Notes: generated by a model not told the origin, from the letters alone. Shown: positions 10,508 to 22,924, numbered from the stretch's first letter. The stretch: DNA of 64,000 nucleotides from Megamerina dolium (GCA_963854835.1 OY978525.1:78824628-78888627); one strand, 5' to 3'. Numbers and translations are program-made.

Positions 10508-10921
10508 CAGAGACATATATGGTTAGAGAATTCTCATATTCCTGTATACAAAATTTTAAAAGGAATAACCAGAAATCAGCGGGAGTGGATTTTCTGTTGA
10601 ACGTGTATGAACCGAAATATCAGACGAAATAGAAGTGGACAATCGAACGAATGGTTCGATCATACGGCAAAAGATCCAAAGAAAATTCAATTTATTTTAT
10701 CAAAGTAGACGTACTGATACTGCTTTGTTTGTGAACGTATTGAAACATGCATGTTGTATTCTCGCTCATACCAGAGACCAGAATATATACGGCTGCGCAT
10801 ACAGAATAAAGTTTAGTCACTTTGGATTCTTGTCTAGAGTGGTTATATGGCTATATGTTAGCGGACGAATCAATTTATATGTGTCTCATAAAAATATAAA
10901 CATTTCTCTCTGCTCCAATCC

Positions 10922-10963
10922 AGAAGAATCCAATGTGACAATATCGTCACATTGGATTCTTCT
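10922..10963. repeat. Perfect 18-bp hairpin in X1
   Basis: AGAAGAATCCAATGTGAC at 10922-10939 is followed by a 6-nt loop and its exact inverse at 10946-10963. In X3 (near 62500) the left arm is absent and different sequence stands there, so the hairpin arose in X1. Confidence 0.85.
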
Positions 10964-11215
10964 TGAGAATGATTACACGCATTGGATCACATTGGATTTT
11001 CCTTGAGAGTGGCTGCATGTACTTATGTATGTATATGTGTCAATGGAGATATATAAGTACTGTGCTATGAAATAGAATTGACCAATGTGCATAAACATAC
11101 ATATGTACGTATATGAATAAAGTACATATGCCATATAAACGTAATAGGAAAATTAATATACTGTTCTTTAGTATATTTATTATATTATTATCAATCATTA
11201 TTCTCGTTTTAAATA

Positions 11216-12864
11216 CAGTGGCTCACAACTTATTTCGTACAGTGTATATATTTTTAAATACATGGCTGTAACATCGAAACTAAAAAACTTATCAATAAGT
11301 TTTGAATGTAGATGTCTATGTATGTGTTTAGTAAACCTAATAAGAAAACGGGGAACCCCAAAAATTGTTCTTTTTGTCATGCAAGAGAGAAAAACTATTG
11401 ATCAGCTGATTTTCAGCTCACATCTTATTTCGTACACAAACTTCAATGTAAGTAAGTTTCATTCTGCCGCGCAGTTACAAAGTTTTTTTGAATTGTATGA
11501 GTTTTTGGACCTTTTTAACTATTATAACAATTTTTATTATTATTATTTTAAATAGTTAAAGTGCTGTAAATTAAACATTTAGCGTTATGGGTCGTCGTAC
11601 AACGATGGAACAGCGTAAACTGGTAATTAACCATTTTAGGAAAGGTCAGAGTGTGCGAAAAATTGCTGAAATGACAAATTTAAGTGCCTCAACTGTCCAA
11701 TACATCATTCAACGCTTCGTTCGCGAAAATCGGTTGGAGAACAAGGGCAGAGAAGCACCTAATAAGATTTTCAACGCTTCAGACGAGCGTTATATTGTAC
11801 GAAAAATTAAGAAAAATCCAAAGTTATCCGCTCCGAAGTTGGCTGCAGAGGTTCAGCGTGAAATAGGAAAATCATCCAGTGCTGAAACTGTCCGACGTGT
11901 GCTGCGCAATCATGACTTGAACGGTCGAGTAGCCCGAAAGAAACCATTCATTTCGAAAATGAATATACAACGCCGACTTGACTTCGCCAAAGAGCATATT
12001 ATTAATACTCCTGCGTTCTGGAATACCGTTATTTTCGCGGATGAGTCTAAGTTTAATATTTTTGGCTCGGACGGAATGTCATATGTTTGGCGTAAAGCGA
12101 ATACCGAGCTAAACAAGGAGAACCTTAAGCCCACAGTGAAGCATGGTGGCGGTAGCGTGATGGTTTGGGCCTGTATGTCAGCAGCCGGAGTAGGTGAATT
12201 GGTTTTTATTTAGGAAACAATGGACAAAATGAAGTACCTCGAGATTCTGAAAAACAATTTACTTCAAAGTGCAGACAAACTGGGTTTGCGGGATGAATTT
12301 CGGTACTACCAAGATAATGACCCAAAACATAAATCTGGGATTGTGCAATCTTGGCTTATTTGGAACTGCCCACACTTGATGTCTCCACCACCACAGTCAC
12401 CTGACATGAATGTGATTGAAAATCTTTGGTCTATTTTGGACAATAAAATAAGAACACACAAGATTTCTAATAAGCAAGACCTAAAGAAGGTACTGATGGA
12501 AGAATGGAAAAAAATCACACCAGACATCACTCAAAAATTGGTGGATTCAATGGCAAAAAGACTCCAGGCTGTCATTAACGCTAAGGGATGTCAACTAAAT
12601 ATTAAAATCAACTTACTTTGTTTTTAGTTTGAACTTAAAGAGACTGTACGAAATAAGCTGTGACATGAATTTTCCTATTTTTTTCTTATTTTATTTTTTT
12701 ATAGTGTCAAACACTAAAATTTTGAAAAAGTAAATTTTGGAAAAAAAAACAAACCTTCCTTTCTAAAATGGCATTTATATTTTGTTCAAATTTTTGCTAT
12801 ATTAGGAATTACGACTGCAGCAATTTTTAAACTGTCACTGTACGAAATAAGCTGGGAGCCACTG
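11216..12864 (+). mobile_element. Tc1-like IR/DR element, copy a
   Basis: The termini are CAGTGGCTCACAAC and the inverse of CAGTGGCTCCCAGC, with TA at 11214-11215 and 12865-12866. Each end has an outer and an inner copy of the TTATTTCGTAC motif about 200 bp apart (inner copies near 11425 and 12645), the IR/DR arrangement of Minos/Sleeping Beauty-type elements. X3 provides the empty site (TTTTAAATATATGC). Confidence 0.92.
11587..12627 (+). pseudogene. Tc1-like DD34E transposase with in-frame TAG (copy a)
   Basis: The frame is the same as the intact copy at 35857-36876 except that the glutamate codon after GELVFI is TAG (12211-12213). The downstream part (DD34E second D and E: YQDNDPKH, SPDMNVIENLW) resumes at MDKMKYLEI. 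The C-terminus differs slightly because a small indel near GCQLNI extends it. Copy c and the right part of copy d carry the same TAG. Confidence 0.9.
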
Positions 12865-12978
12865 TATATGCATGTAATCACAGCTTCTGGTTGCAAACTC
12901 ATATCAAATGCAATCTGCTCTATCACCAGCAGCAGAGAAATATGCGTGGGCACGTGCGTTTGCGTCTCTGCACATATA

Positions 12979-14630
12979 CAGTGGCTCCCAGCTTATTTCG
13001 TACAGTGACAGTTTAAAAATTGCTGCAGTCGTAATTCCTAATATAGCAAAAATTTGAACAAAATATAAATGCCATTTTTGAAAGGAAGGTTTGTTTTTTA
13101 TTTTCCAAAATTTACTTTTTCAAAATTTTAGTGTTTGACACTATAAAAAAATAAAATAAGAAAAAAATAGGAAAATTCATGTCACAGCTTATTTCGTACA
13201 GTCTCTTTAAGTTCAAACTAAAAACAAAGTAAGTTGATTTTAATATTTAGTATGACATCCCTTAGCGTTAATGACAGCCTGGAGTCTACTTGGCATTGAA
13301 TCCACCAATTTTTGAGTGATGTCTGGTGTGATTTTTTTCCATTCCTCCATCAGTACCTTCTTTAGGTCTTGCTTATTAGAAATCTTGTGTGTTCTTATTT
13401 TATTGTCCAAAATAGACTAAAGATTTTCAATCACATTCATGTCAGGTGACTGTGGTGGTGGAGACATCAAGTGTGAGCAGTTCAAATAAGCCAAGATTGC
13501 ACAATCCCAGATTTATGTTTTGGGTCATTATCTTGGTAATACCGAAATTCTTCCCGCAAACCCAGTTTGTCTGCACTTTGAAGTAAATTGTTTTTCAGAA
13601 TCTCGAGGTACTTCATTTTGTCCATTGTTCCCTCAATAAAAACCAATTCACCTACTCCGGCTGCTGACATACAGGCCCAAACCATCACGCTACCGCCACC
13701 ATGCTTCACTGTGGGCTTAAGGTTCTCCTTGTTTAGCTCGGTATTAGCTTTACGCCAAACATATGACATTCCGTCCGAGCCAAAAATATTAAACTTAGAC
13801 TCATCCGCGAAAATAACGGTATTCCAGAACGCAGGAGTATTAATAATATGCTCTTTGGCGAAGTCAAGTCGGCGTTGTATATTCATTTTCGAAATGAATG
13901 GTTTCTTTCGGGCTACTCGACCGTTCAAGTCATGATTGCGCAGCACACGTCGGACAGTTTCAGCACTGGATGATTTTCCTATTTCACGCTGAACCTCTGC
14001 AGCCAACTTCGGAGCGGATAACTTTGGATTTTTCTTAATTTTTCGTACAATATAACGCTCGTCTGATGCGTTGAAAATCTTATTAGGTGCTTCTCTGCCC
14101 TTGTTCTCCAACCGATTTTCGCGAACGAAGCGTTGAATGATGTATTGGACAGTTGAGGCACTTAAATTTGTCATTTCAGCAATTTTTCGCACACTCTGAC
14201 CTTTCCTAAAATGGTTAATTACCAGTTTACGCTGTTCCATCGTTGTACGATGACCCATAAAGCTAAATGTTTAATTTACAGCACTTTAACTATTTAAAAT
14301 AATAATAATAAAAATTGTTATAATAGTTAAAAAGGTCCAAAAACTCATACAATTCAAAAAAAACTTTGTAACTGCGCGGCAGAATGAAACTTACTTACAT
14401 TGAAGTTTGTGTACGAAATAAGATGTGAGCTGAAAATCAGCTGATCAATAGTTTTTCTCTCTTGCATAACAAAAAGAAAAATTTTTGGGGTTCCCCGTTT
14501 TCTTATTAGGTTTACTAAACACATACACAGACATCTACATTCAAAACTTATCGATAAGTTTTTTAGTTTCGATGTTACAGCCATGTACATAAAAATATAT
14601 ACACTGTACGAAATAAGCTGTGAGCCACTG
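12979..14630 (-). mobile_element. Tc1-like IR/DR element, copy b
   Basis: A 1652-bp element inserted in X1 in the opposite orientation to copy a. TA flanks are at 12977-12978 and 14631-14632, and X3 shows the empty site (GCACATATACATGTGG). Ends and inner repeats are as in copy a. Confidence 0.92.
13240..14258 (-). pseudogene. Tc1-like DD34E transposase, frameshift plus nonsense (copy b)
   Basis: The first 258 codons are intact and include both helix-turn-helix regions, the first D (FADESKF) and the second D (YQDNDPKH). A one-base deletion at the WNCPHL codons (near 13480) then gives an immediate stop. Further on, the tryptophan of ENLW is a stop (AGACTAAAG near 13420). The same pair of lesions occurs in copy e and in the left part of copy d. 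Confidence 0.9.
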
Positions 14631-14810
14631 TACATGTGGTTTTTTGAAGATTTTGTCATTTCATGCCATCCAACAGCCACCAAAAATCAACACATCAAAT
14701 TGTTTGTCTTTCGTCGATTTCGCTCTCATTGGTACACACACTCATCTACCTACGGCTGCGTATTTGTTGTTGCTTTTGCTCTCGTTTCGAACTTGTATGG
14801 CGAAATAGCT

Positions 14811-15505
14811 AACATATCGTATGAATACTGAAACTAGAGATTCTTGTTTTATTTTTCCAAGATACCACGGATGTGAAATATATTTAAACCCCGTGTATTT
14901 CCACTGGTAAAATTAAAATTAAAATCTTTAATTACCCTATATACAAAAATTATTTTTTATTGGTTAGAAATTTGTTGGCCACAAATTGTGTAGCAAAAAT
15001 GGAAATTTCTTTCGAGAAACGAAGGGTCTAAAATTAATTTTGACTCCCCGCATTTGAGAAATAAGTATGTTTATTCATACAAAAATGATATTTTAAAATG
15101 AAATTAAAAAATATATATCTGTGCACATTACTTTTATGTCAATAATCCAATATACATATATGCGTAATTGCTTATACGATTTGCGCTTAATATATTGCAT
15201 AACACAGTGTACCTAATGTAAAAGATGTAACAATACACAATTAAAAAATAAAATCATATAGGATTAGTAACCCCAAAAAATGTTAAAAATGATTACAAGC
15301 AAGTAACTTGCTAAACAGCAAAGTTTATTGCAACTTTATGCTGTAAGTATTAAAATTGCTACTGAGAACAAGAGGGGATGATAACAGGCGCAATTATCGA
15401 TAAAACGCTTTATTGATCTTTGTTATCCAGTTTTATATTTTATTTTCCAAATTTAAATATAAATATGTTAAAGATAAATATGTTATAAATATCAATTTTA
15501 GATAC
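14811..15505. other. Unassigned AT-rich sequence
   Basis: No gene, terminal repeat or known element is recognised in this stretch. Confidence 0.5.
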
Positions 15506-15901
15506 TGTAACGAGCATCGGCAGCATCGAAACGAACGTCAACAAAAAGAAATAGACGATAACCAGAAAAAGCCAACTTGAAAGAAAAAGAACAATCTTAT
15601 CTTCTCGATAAAGGAAGATTTTGGAATGTTACCACAGAATATAAACAGGGCCAGTTCTTGACAAATGAATTAATTAAATCCCGAAAGTGATTGCGCAAAC
15701 ATTGGTACAGTATCAGAGGCAAAATTTGCAAGTACATTAATGTGCTATTGTAAATAGTTCATTGAAAATAGAGTTGATTAAATATATTGCTGCTGTGTTT
15801 AATTGTACAAAATAAGTGTTGCAATTATTATTACCAGAATCCAGTGATCGAACAAGGTGGATTCAAATAGAATTAAACGTTCACAAAATAAAAACGTAAC
15901 A
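15506..15901 (+). mobile_element. Solo gypsy LTR
   Basis: It starts TGTAACGAGCATCGGCAGC, ends AAAAACGTAACA, and is collinear with the gypsy LTRs at 1366 and 29447, but lacks about 45 bp near its 5' end. It belongs to the same variant as the 29447 LTR (GAGCATCG, CAAAATTTGCAAGTAC). Its flanks are ATAC and GTAT, so there is no direct target duplication. Confidence 0.85.
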
Positions 15902-16653
15902 GTATGAATGTGTTTATAACTATGTAACGCTAGGGAATGTATTTCCACTAACTTTACTAACCAGAGCTTATGGTGTAGCGTACACTCTAATACCTTAAAA
16001 TTGCTTATTGCCACTGATGGTTATTATAAAGAGAGGGGGAGAGAGAGAGAGTACTGAGTATCAGTACCTATAAAGAGTCAGCAAATATAAGGAGAAGAAT
16101 ATGTGAGAATAAGAGTTTAATAATATTAGTGTTTGTACTAGTATAAACTAAATACAAGTATTATTGTATTTTATTGTTTTATTATTATTGTATTTTATTG
16201 TATTTTAATGTTCACACACTCTCTCTCGAGCGTAAGTAAATTACCGCGCGAGAGAGAGAACATTAATATAATACACAAATGTAAGGAATAGTGTGGCAAG
16301 GAAAACTATAGAACCGAAATGGTATCTTAATGGTTGTACGATAAGTAATTAGCCCTTATATTGTCGAGTATCGAACTATACTAGGCAATTATAATGTACG
16401 TAGTGCCACGTATAATGCCCAAGTAATTATTTAATAGAAAATTATATAAGAGCAAAATAATAAAAAATGAAATGCAATAAAATACACAAACGTGGCTGAA
16501 CATTTTATTTGCTTTATTTCTTTTTGTTTTTTTTTTATACCGAAAGAAAAAACAACGTAAGTGGAAGTATATTTTTTGAAATTTATTTCTCTTTAATTTA
16601 TATTAAAAAAATTATCGCGTAGCGGAAAATGCATGCAAATTTCAAAGTATATA
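15902..16653. other. Unassigned sequence with GA/CT tracts
   Basis: A GA-rich tract lies at about 16031-16053. An imperfect palindrome spans about 16209-16264, with CTCTCTCTCG and CGAGAGAGAG facing each other around CGTAAGTAAATTACCGCG. No gene is recognised. Confidence 0.5.
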
Positions 16654-18302
16654 CAGTGGCTCCCAGCTTATTTCGTACAGTGACAGTTTAACAATTGCTG
16701 CAGTAGTAATTCCTAATATAGCAAAAATTTGAACAAAATATAAATGCCATTTTAGAAAGGAAGGTTTGTTTTTTATTTTCCAAAATTTACTTTTTCAAAA
16801 TTTTAGTGTTTGACACTATAAAAAAATAAAATAAGAATAAAATAGGAAAATTCATGTCACAGCTTATTTCGTACAGTCTCTTTAAGTTCAAACTAAAAAC
16901 AAAGTAAGTTGATTTTAATATTTAGTATGACATCCCTTAGCGTTAATGACAGCCTGGAGTCTATTTGGCATTGAATCCACCAATTTTTGAGTGATGTCTG
17001 GTGTGATTTTTTTCCATTCTTCCATCAGTACCTTCTTTAGGTCTTGCTTATTAGAAATCTTGTGTGTTCTTATTTTATTGTCCAAAATAGACCAAAGATT
17101 TTCAATCACATTCATGTCAGGTGACTGTGGTGGTGGAGACATCAAGTGTGGGCAGTTCCAAATAAGCCAAGATTGCACAATCCCAGATTTATGTTTTGGG
17201 TCATTATCTTGGTAGTACCGAAATTCTTCCCGCAAACCCAGTTTGTCTGCACTTTGAAGTAAATTGTTTTTCAGAATCTCGAGGTACTTCATTTTGTCCA
17301 TTGTTTCCTAAATAAAAACCAATTCACCTACTCCGGCTGCTGACATACAGGCCCAAACCATCACGCTACCGCCACCATGCTTCACTGTGGGCTTAAGGTT
17401 CTCCTTGTTTAGCTCGGTATTCGCTTTACGCCAAACATATGACATTCCGTCCGAGCCAAAAATATTAAACTTAGACTCATCCGCGAAAATAACGGTATTC
17501 CAGAACGCAGGAGTCTTAATAATATGCTCTTTGGCGAAGTCAAGTCGGCGTTGTATATTCATTTTTGAAATGAATGGTTTCTTTCGGGCTACTCGACCGT
17601 TCAAGTCATGATTGCGCAGCACACGTCGGACAGTTTCAGCACTGGATGATTTTCCTATTTCACGCTGAACCTCTGCAGCCAACTTCGGAGCGGATAACTT
17701 TGGATTTTTCTTAATTTTTCGTACAATATAACGCTCGTCTGAAGCGTTGAAAATCTTATTAGGTGCTTCTCTGCCCTTGTTCTCCAACCGATTTTCGCGA
17801 ACGAAGCGTTGAATGATGTATTGGACAGTTGAGGCACTTAAATTTGTCATTTCAGCAATTTTTCGCACACTCTGACCTTTCCTAAAATGGTTAATTACCA
17901 GTTTACGCTGTTCCATCGTTGTACGACGACCCATAACGCTAAATGTTTAATTTACAGCACTTTAACTATTTAAAATAATAATAATAAAAATTGTTATAAT
18001 AGTTAAAAAGGTCCAAAAACTCATACAATTCAATAAAACTTTGTAACTGCGCGGCAGAATGAAACTTACTTACATTGAAGTTTGTGTACGAAATAAGATG
18101 TGAGCTGAAAATCAGCTGATCAATAGTTTTTCTCTCTTGCATGACAAAAAGAACAATTTTTGGGGTTCCCCGTTTTCTTATTAGGTTTACTAAACACATA
18201 CATAGACATCTACATTCAAAACTTATTGATAAGTTTTTTAGTTTCGATGTTACAGCCATGTACATAAAAATATATACACTGTACGAAATAAGCTGTGAGC
18301 CA

Positions 18303-18305
<3 letters not shown>
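16654..18305 (-). mobile_element. Tc1-like IR/DR element, copy c
   Basis: 1652 bp; TA at 16652-16653 and at 18306-18307, the latter being the start of a (TA)n run. It is one parent of the chimeric copy d. Confidence 0.92.
16915..17934 (-). pseudogene. Tc1-like transposase with in-frame TAG (copy c)
   Basis: Codons 1-208 and the rest of the gene are intact except for TAG after GELVFI (17308-17310), as in copy a. It ends GCHTKY like the intact copy. D152, D243 and E278 equivalents are all present, so a single base accounts for the defect. Confidence 0.9.

Positions 18306-18350
<45 letters not shown>
18306..18350. repeat. (TA)n microsatellite
   Basis: A 45-bp pure TA run directly abuts the end of Tc1 copy c. 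The duplicated counterpart at 22153-22219 is 67 bp. Confidence 0.95.
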
Positions 18351-18357
<7 letters not shown>

Positions 18358-18439
18358 ATAAAAAGAATTACACAAACACTTCTTCGGATTTGTAAAAGTT
18401 ACAATATTTATTAAATTTAACGCAAGATTAATATTATCT

Positions 18440-19055
18440 TGTACTTTAATTATTAGGGAAACAAAAAGAGTTCAAAACATATGCGAGATGCGATTTTTCC
18501 ATTACTTCCTTTCGGCTGCTGAAACGCGTTCCCCGTAATGGTTTTTTAACTCGATTGAACAGAAAGAAGTCACAGGGAGCCAAATCAGGTGAATTTGGGA
18601 GGTGTTGGATGATATTTGTTGCATTTTTCGTCAAAAAATTACGAATAATGACGGCACTGTGCCACGGTGCGTTATCATGGTGCAAAATTTACGAGTTTTC
18701 TGCCCGCAATTCTGCTATCTTTCCGTCGTACTCATAAACCCACGTCTCGTCTCCAGTAATGATCCTTTTGATGAATTTTGGATCGTATTCAGCCTCTCAA
18801 ATCATGTCTTTTGCGACGTCAACACGGTCTCTTTTTTGCATGAAATTGATTGAAAATTGTAAAAAATCGCCAACACAAACGGAGATAGATATACTTTTGG
18901 CTACGTAACTTTTGCAAATGTTAAGCTATGACGCTAAGATTTAGAGGGAATATCAACAACAGATGTACCAACTTAACAAAATAAAACAGAACTCAAATTG
19001 GAACGATAGGAGCGCCACACAGTGGTTATTCCGGGAACTTTTTAACAAGGTGGTA
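18440..19055 (-). pseudogene. DD34D mariner remnant
   Basis: On the minus strand, IITGDETWVYEYD (first aspartate) is joined by a deletion to HHDNAPWHSAV and NSPDLAPCDFFLF. Exactly 34 residues separate the last two aspartates, so this is a classic DD34D mariner and unrelated to the DD41D copies. The leader region extends to about 19050, where AAAAAGTTCCCGGAATAACC looks like a mariner 5' end. Stops and an internal deletion make it non-functional. An identical copy lies at 22309-22924. Confidence 0.7.
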
Positions 19056-20297
19056 TATACTTATATGTTTGATCATACACATCAATATGTATATGGTATA
19101 TGGAGGTATATACTGCAAAACACATTAATGCAAAATAGTTTGTTGTATGCATTCACTATAGGTAAACGTGAAATAAACTAATAAATATGAATTATATTAT
19201 CTTAAATATAACTCAATATGCCAAACAAACACAACCTTGCAATTTATGCCTGTTGGTGTTGTAATTTATAAGTCGTTTCGCATTACTTCTTCTTCTTCTT
19301 AGTCGTTTGCAAACGAACATGTATATATAAGTTCACATCATTTCGAGATCTAATACTTGTCTTTCCATAAAGCGTTTATTATTTCGTTTTTCTCGTCATT
19401 TTCTCTTGGCATTTTACATGTTTCATATTTTCAGTCAATTTGGAGTGTTGAAAAACTACTTTCGGTGATCTTATGAATTAACTACATATCCATATTATAC
19501 ACACATATACGTCGTTTGCTACAGTCGACTGTAACGAAGACGACGCGTGCATTTATACGTCACTATTTAGTTACACCAATAACACATTTGGCAAATATAT
19601 TTATATTCATATACATTAAAATACATAACTATATTTAAACCACAATTATACATATTAACTGGTGTTTATTATTTGTCACCCCCTAATGAATAAAATTGAA
19701 TATAACTAGAAACATACACATACACACATTGCATTTTTATTTTCCCTTTTTCCTTTTCTTTCTTCGCATATTACCCAATACGAAATCACATGCCACCAGT
19801 TCGACCGAGAACCAATTCACGACCCACTCTAATTATTACATTAAAATAAACCAATTAAAATAAATATAGACCCACATAACATATTTACGGTGCGTTTTGT
19901 TTCGGTGCTAAAGTATAAGTTCATGAGTTTATTCAATAGTGTAAAATTTTTGTTGTTAGTCTCTATATCAAAGCAAATCAAGACAACATAATTGTGCAAC
20001 CCATGCCTTCACTTCCTCTTGGCATTATTATTTTAAGATAAGGCCGCATGCGAATATGAAAATAAATAAAGTATTGAAATGCAATAACGACAGCAATATT
20101 ATGAGGTGTTCACATGTTTCATATTTTCGTTCAACTTGGAAGTCATGACATATGACTTTCTACGATCTTATGAATCACCCATGCATATTATAATACCCTT
20201 TCAGACACATGTACTCGAATGCTTATCCAAATGTTAGGAAGAAGAAGACTCATTTTATTTAAAAATGCATTCATATACAAATGCATAAAAATACATA
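19056..20297. other. Non-coding spacer, unit 1
   Basis: No gene is recognised. Two related stretches occur about 680 bp apart: 19417-19500 and 20110-20200 share ATGTTTCATATTTTC and GATCTTATGAAT. The whole spacer repeats at 22925-24166. Confidence 0.6.
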
Positions 20298-22149
20298 CAG
20301 TGGCTCCCAGCTTATTTCGTACAGTGACAGTTTAAAAATTGCTGCAGTCGTAATTCCTAATATAGCAAAAATTTGAACAAAATATTAATGCCATTTTAGA
20401 AAGGAAGGTTAGTTTTTTATTTTCCAAAATTTACTTTTTCAAAATTTTAGTGTTTGACACTATAAAAAAATAAAATAAGAAAAAAATAGGAAAATTCATG
20501 TCACAGCTTATTTCGTACAGTCTCTTTAAGTTCAAACTAAAAACAAAGTAAGTTGATTTTAATATTTAGTTGACATCCCTTAGCGTTAATGACAGCCTGG
20601 AGTCTATTTGGCATTGAATCCACCAATTTTTGAGTGATGTCTGGTGTGATTTTTTTCCATTCTTCCATCAGTACCTTCTTTAGGTCTTGCTTATTAGAAA
20701 TCTTGTGTGTTCTTATTTTATTGTCCAAAATAGACTAAAGATTTTCAATCACATTCATGTCAGGTGACTGTGGTGGTGGAGACATCAAGTGTGAGCAGTT
20801 CAAATAAGCCAAGATTGCACAATCCCAGATTTATGTTTTGGGTCATTATCTTGGTAATACCGAAATTCTTCCCGCAAACCCAGTTTGTCTGCACTTTGAA
20901 GTAAATTGTTTTTCAGAATATTTATTGTCCAAAATAGACCAAAGATTTTCAATCACATTCATGTCAGGTGACTGTGGTGGTGGAGACATCAAGTGTGGGC
21001 AGTTCCAAATAAGCCAAGATTGCACAATCCCAGATTTATGTTTTGGGTCATTATCTTGGTAGTACCGAAATTCTTCCCGCAAACCCAGTTTGTCTGCACT
21101 TTGAAGTAAATTGTTTTTCAGAATCTCGAGGTACTTCATTTTGTCCATTGTTTCCTAAATAAAAACCAATTCACCTACTCCGGCTGCTGACATACAGGCC
21201 CAAACCATCACGCTACCGCCACCATGCTTCACTGTGGGCTTAAGGTTCTCCTTGTTTAGCTCGGTATTCGCTTTACGCCAAACATATGACATTCCGTCCG
21301 AGCCAAAAATATTAAACTTAGACTCATCCGCGAAAATAACGGTATTCCAGAACGCAGGAGTCTTAATAATATGCTCTTTGGCGAAGTCAAGTCGGCGTTG
21401 TATATTCATTTTTGAAATGAATGGTTTCTTTCGGGCTACTCGACCGTTCAAGTCATGATTGCGCAGCACACGTCGGACAGTTTCAGCACTGGATGATTTT
21501 CCTATTTCACGCTGAACCTCTGCAGCCAACTTCGGAGCGGATAACTTTGGATTTTTCTTAATTTTTCGTACAATATAACGCTCGTCTGAAGCGTTGAAAA
21601 TCTTATTAGGTGCTTCTCTGCCCTTGTTCTCCAACCGATTTTCGCGAACGAAGCGTTGAATGATGTATTGGACAGTTGAGGCACTTAAATTTGTCATTTC
21701 AGCAATTTTTCGCACACTCTGACCTTTCCTAAAATGGTTAATTACCAGTTTACGCTGTTCCATCGTTGTACGACGACCCATAACGCTAAATGTTTAATTT
21801 ACAGCACTTTAACTATTTAAAATAATAATAATAAAAATTGTTATAATAGTTAAAAAGGTCCAAAAACTCATACAATTCAATAAAACTTTGTAACTGCGCG
21901 GCAGAATGAAACTTACTTACATTGAAGTTTGTGTACGAAATAAGATGTGAGCTGAAAATCAGCTGATCAATAGTTTTTCTCTCTTGCATGACAAAAAGAA
22001 CAATTTTTGGGGTTCCCCGTTTTCTTATTAGGTTTACTAAACACATACATAGACATCTACATTCAAAACTTATTGATAAGTTTTTTAGTTTCGATGTTAC
22101 AGCCATGTACATAAAAATATATACACTGTACGAAATAAGCTGTGAGCCA

Positions 22150-22152
<3 letters not shown>
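20298..22152 (-). mobile_element. Chimeric Tc1-like element, copy d, with internal 0.2-kb duplication
   Basis: The 1855-bp length exceeds the usual 1650 bp because 20717-20919 and 20924-21128 repeat the same transposase segment. The left part matches copy e, including its frameshift and ENLW stop. The right part matches copy c, including its TAG. The junction near 20919-20924 reads CAGAATATTTATTGTCC, with one unmatched base. Left flank (ATACATA) equals that of copy e, right flank (TA)n-GTACACAATAAAA equals that of copy c. Confidence 0.9.
20537..21781 (-). pseudogene. Chimeric, duplicated Tc1-like transposase (copy d)
   Basis: The N-terminal 208 codons (21155-21781) end at the copy-c-type TAG. 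The next frame runs through YQDNDPKH and SPDMNVIENLW, then hits the junction and re-enters the same region in its copy-e form with frameshift and stop. The last 62 codons (20537-20728) are open. It cannot encode transposase. Confidence 0.88.

Positions 22153-22219
<67 letters not shown>
22153..22219. repeat. (TA)n microsatellite
   Basis: 67-bp TA run abutting Tc1 copy d, 22 bp longer than the run in unit 1. Confidence 0.95.
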
Positions 22220-22226
<7 letters not shown>

Positions 22227-22308
22227 ATAAAAAGAATTACACAAACACTTCTTCGGATTTGTAAAAGTTACAATATTTATTAAATTTAACGCAAGATTAA
22301 TATTATCT

Positions 22309-22924
22309 TGTACTTTAATTATTAGGGAAACAAAAAGAGTTCAAAACATATGCGAGATGCGATTTTTCCATTACTTCCTTTCGGCTGCTGAAACGCGTTC
22401 CCCGTAATGGTTTTTTAACTCGATTGAACAGAAAGAAGTCACAGGGAGCCAAATCAGGTGAATTTGGGAGGTGTTGGATGATATTTGTTGCATTTTTCGT
22501 CAAAAAATTACGAATAATGACGGCACTGTGCCACGGTGCGTTATCATGGTGCAAAATTTACGAGTTTTCTGCCCGCAATTCTGCTATCTTTCCGTCGTAC
22601 TCATAAACCCACGTCTCGTCTCCAGTAATGATCCTTTTGATGAATTTTGGATCGTATTCAGCCTCTCAAATCATGTCTTTTGCGACGTCAACACGGTCTC
22701 TTTTTTGCATGAAATTGATTGAAAATTGTAAAAAATCGCCAACACAAACGGAGATAGATATACTTTTGGCTACGTAACTTTTGCAAATGTTAAGCTATGA
22801 CGCTAAGATTTAGAGGGAATATCAACAACAGATGTACCAACTTAACAAAATAAAACAGAACTCAAATTGGAACGATAGGAGCGCCACACAGTGGTTATTC
22901 CGGGAACTTTTTAACAAGGTGGTA
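22309..22924 (-). pseudogene. DD34D mariner remnant, duplicate
   Basis: Identical in all readable frames to 18440-19055, with the same internal deletion and stops, as expected from the tandem duplication. Confidence 0.7.

Larger units (their letters stand above)
10508..14810 (+). mobile_element. Foldback element X, copy 1, split by two Tc1-like elements
   Basis: X sequence occupies 10508-11215, 12865-12978 and 14631-about 14810. It starts CAGAGACATATATGG, a hAT-like terminus. Removing the two Tc1-like insertions with one TA each restores the contiguous X sequence found at 61905-63090. Only one arm plus part of the centre is present; the opposite arm is missing. X1 lacks the small MITE carried by X2 and X3 and shows TAAAGTTTA at that site (near 10808). 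A short region at 10908-10939 has been replaced by an inverted copy of the adjacent sequence. Confidence 0.75.
17077..20919. repeat. Unit 1 of a 3.85-kb tandem duplication
   Basis: This unit contains the right part of Tc1 copy c, a (TA)n run, a mariner remnant, a non-coding spacer and the left part of Tc1 copy d. It recurs at 20924-24788, offset 3847 bp before the (TA)n run and 3869 bp after it; the 22-bp difference is (TA)n length. All reading frames inside are identical between units. The 2-bp differences seen are in the Tc1 left part (near 20384-20410). Confidence 0.9.

Noticed and set aside
11262..11555. 97-codon frame upstream of the Tc1-like transposase, present in all copies
   Set aside because: It overlaps the inner direct repeat and leader; it is open in every copy because the copies are nearly identical, and it resembles no protein.
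13588..13935. Antisense frames within Tc1-like transposases (also 17387-17611, 24775-25122 and 36180-36527)
   Set aside because: Shadows of the transposase coding strand, identical wherever the transposase is identical.
15502..15905. Target duplication of the solo LTR at 15506-15901
   Set aside because: The flanks are ATAC and GTAT, an inverse and not a direct repeat, so no duplication can be claimed.
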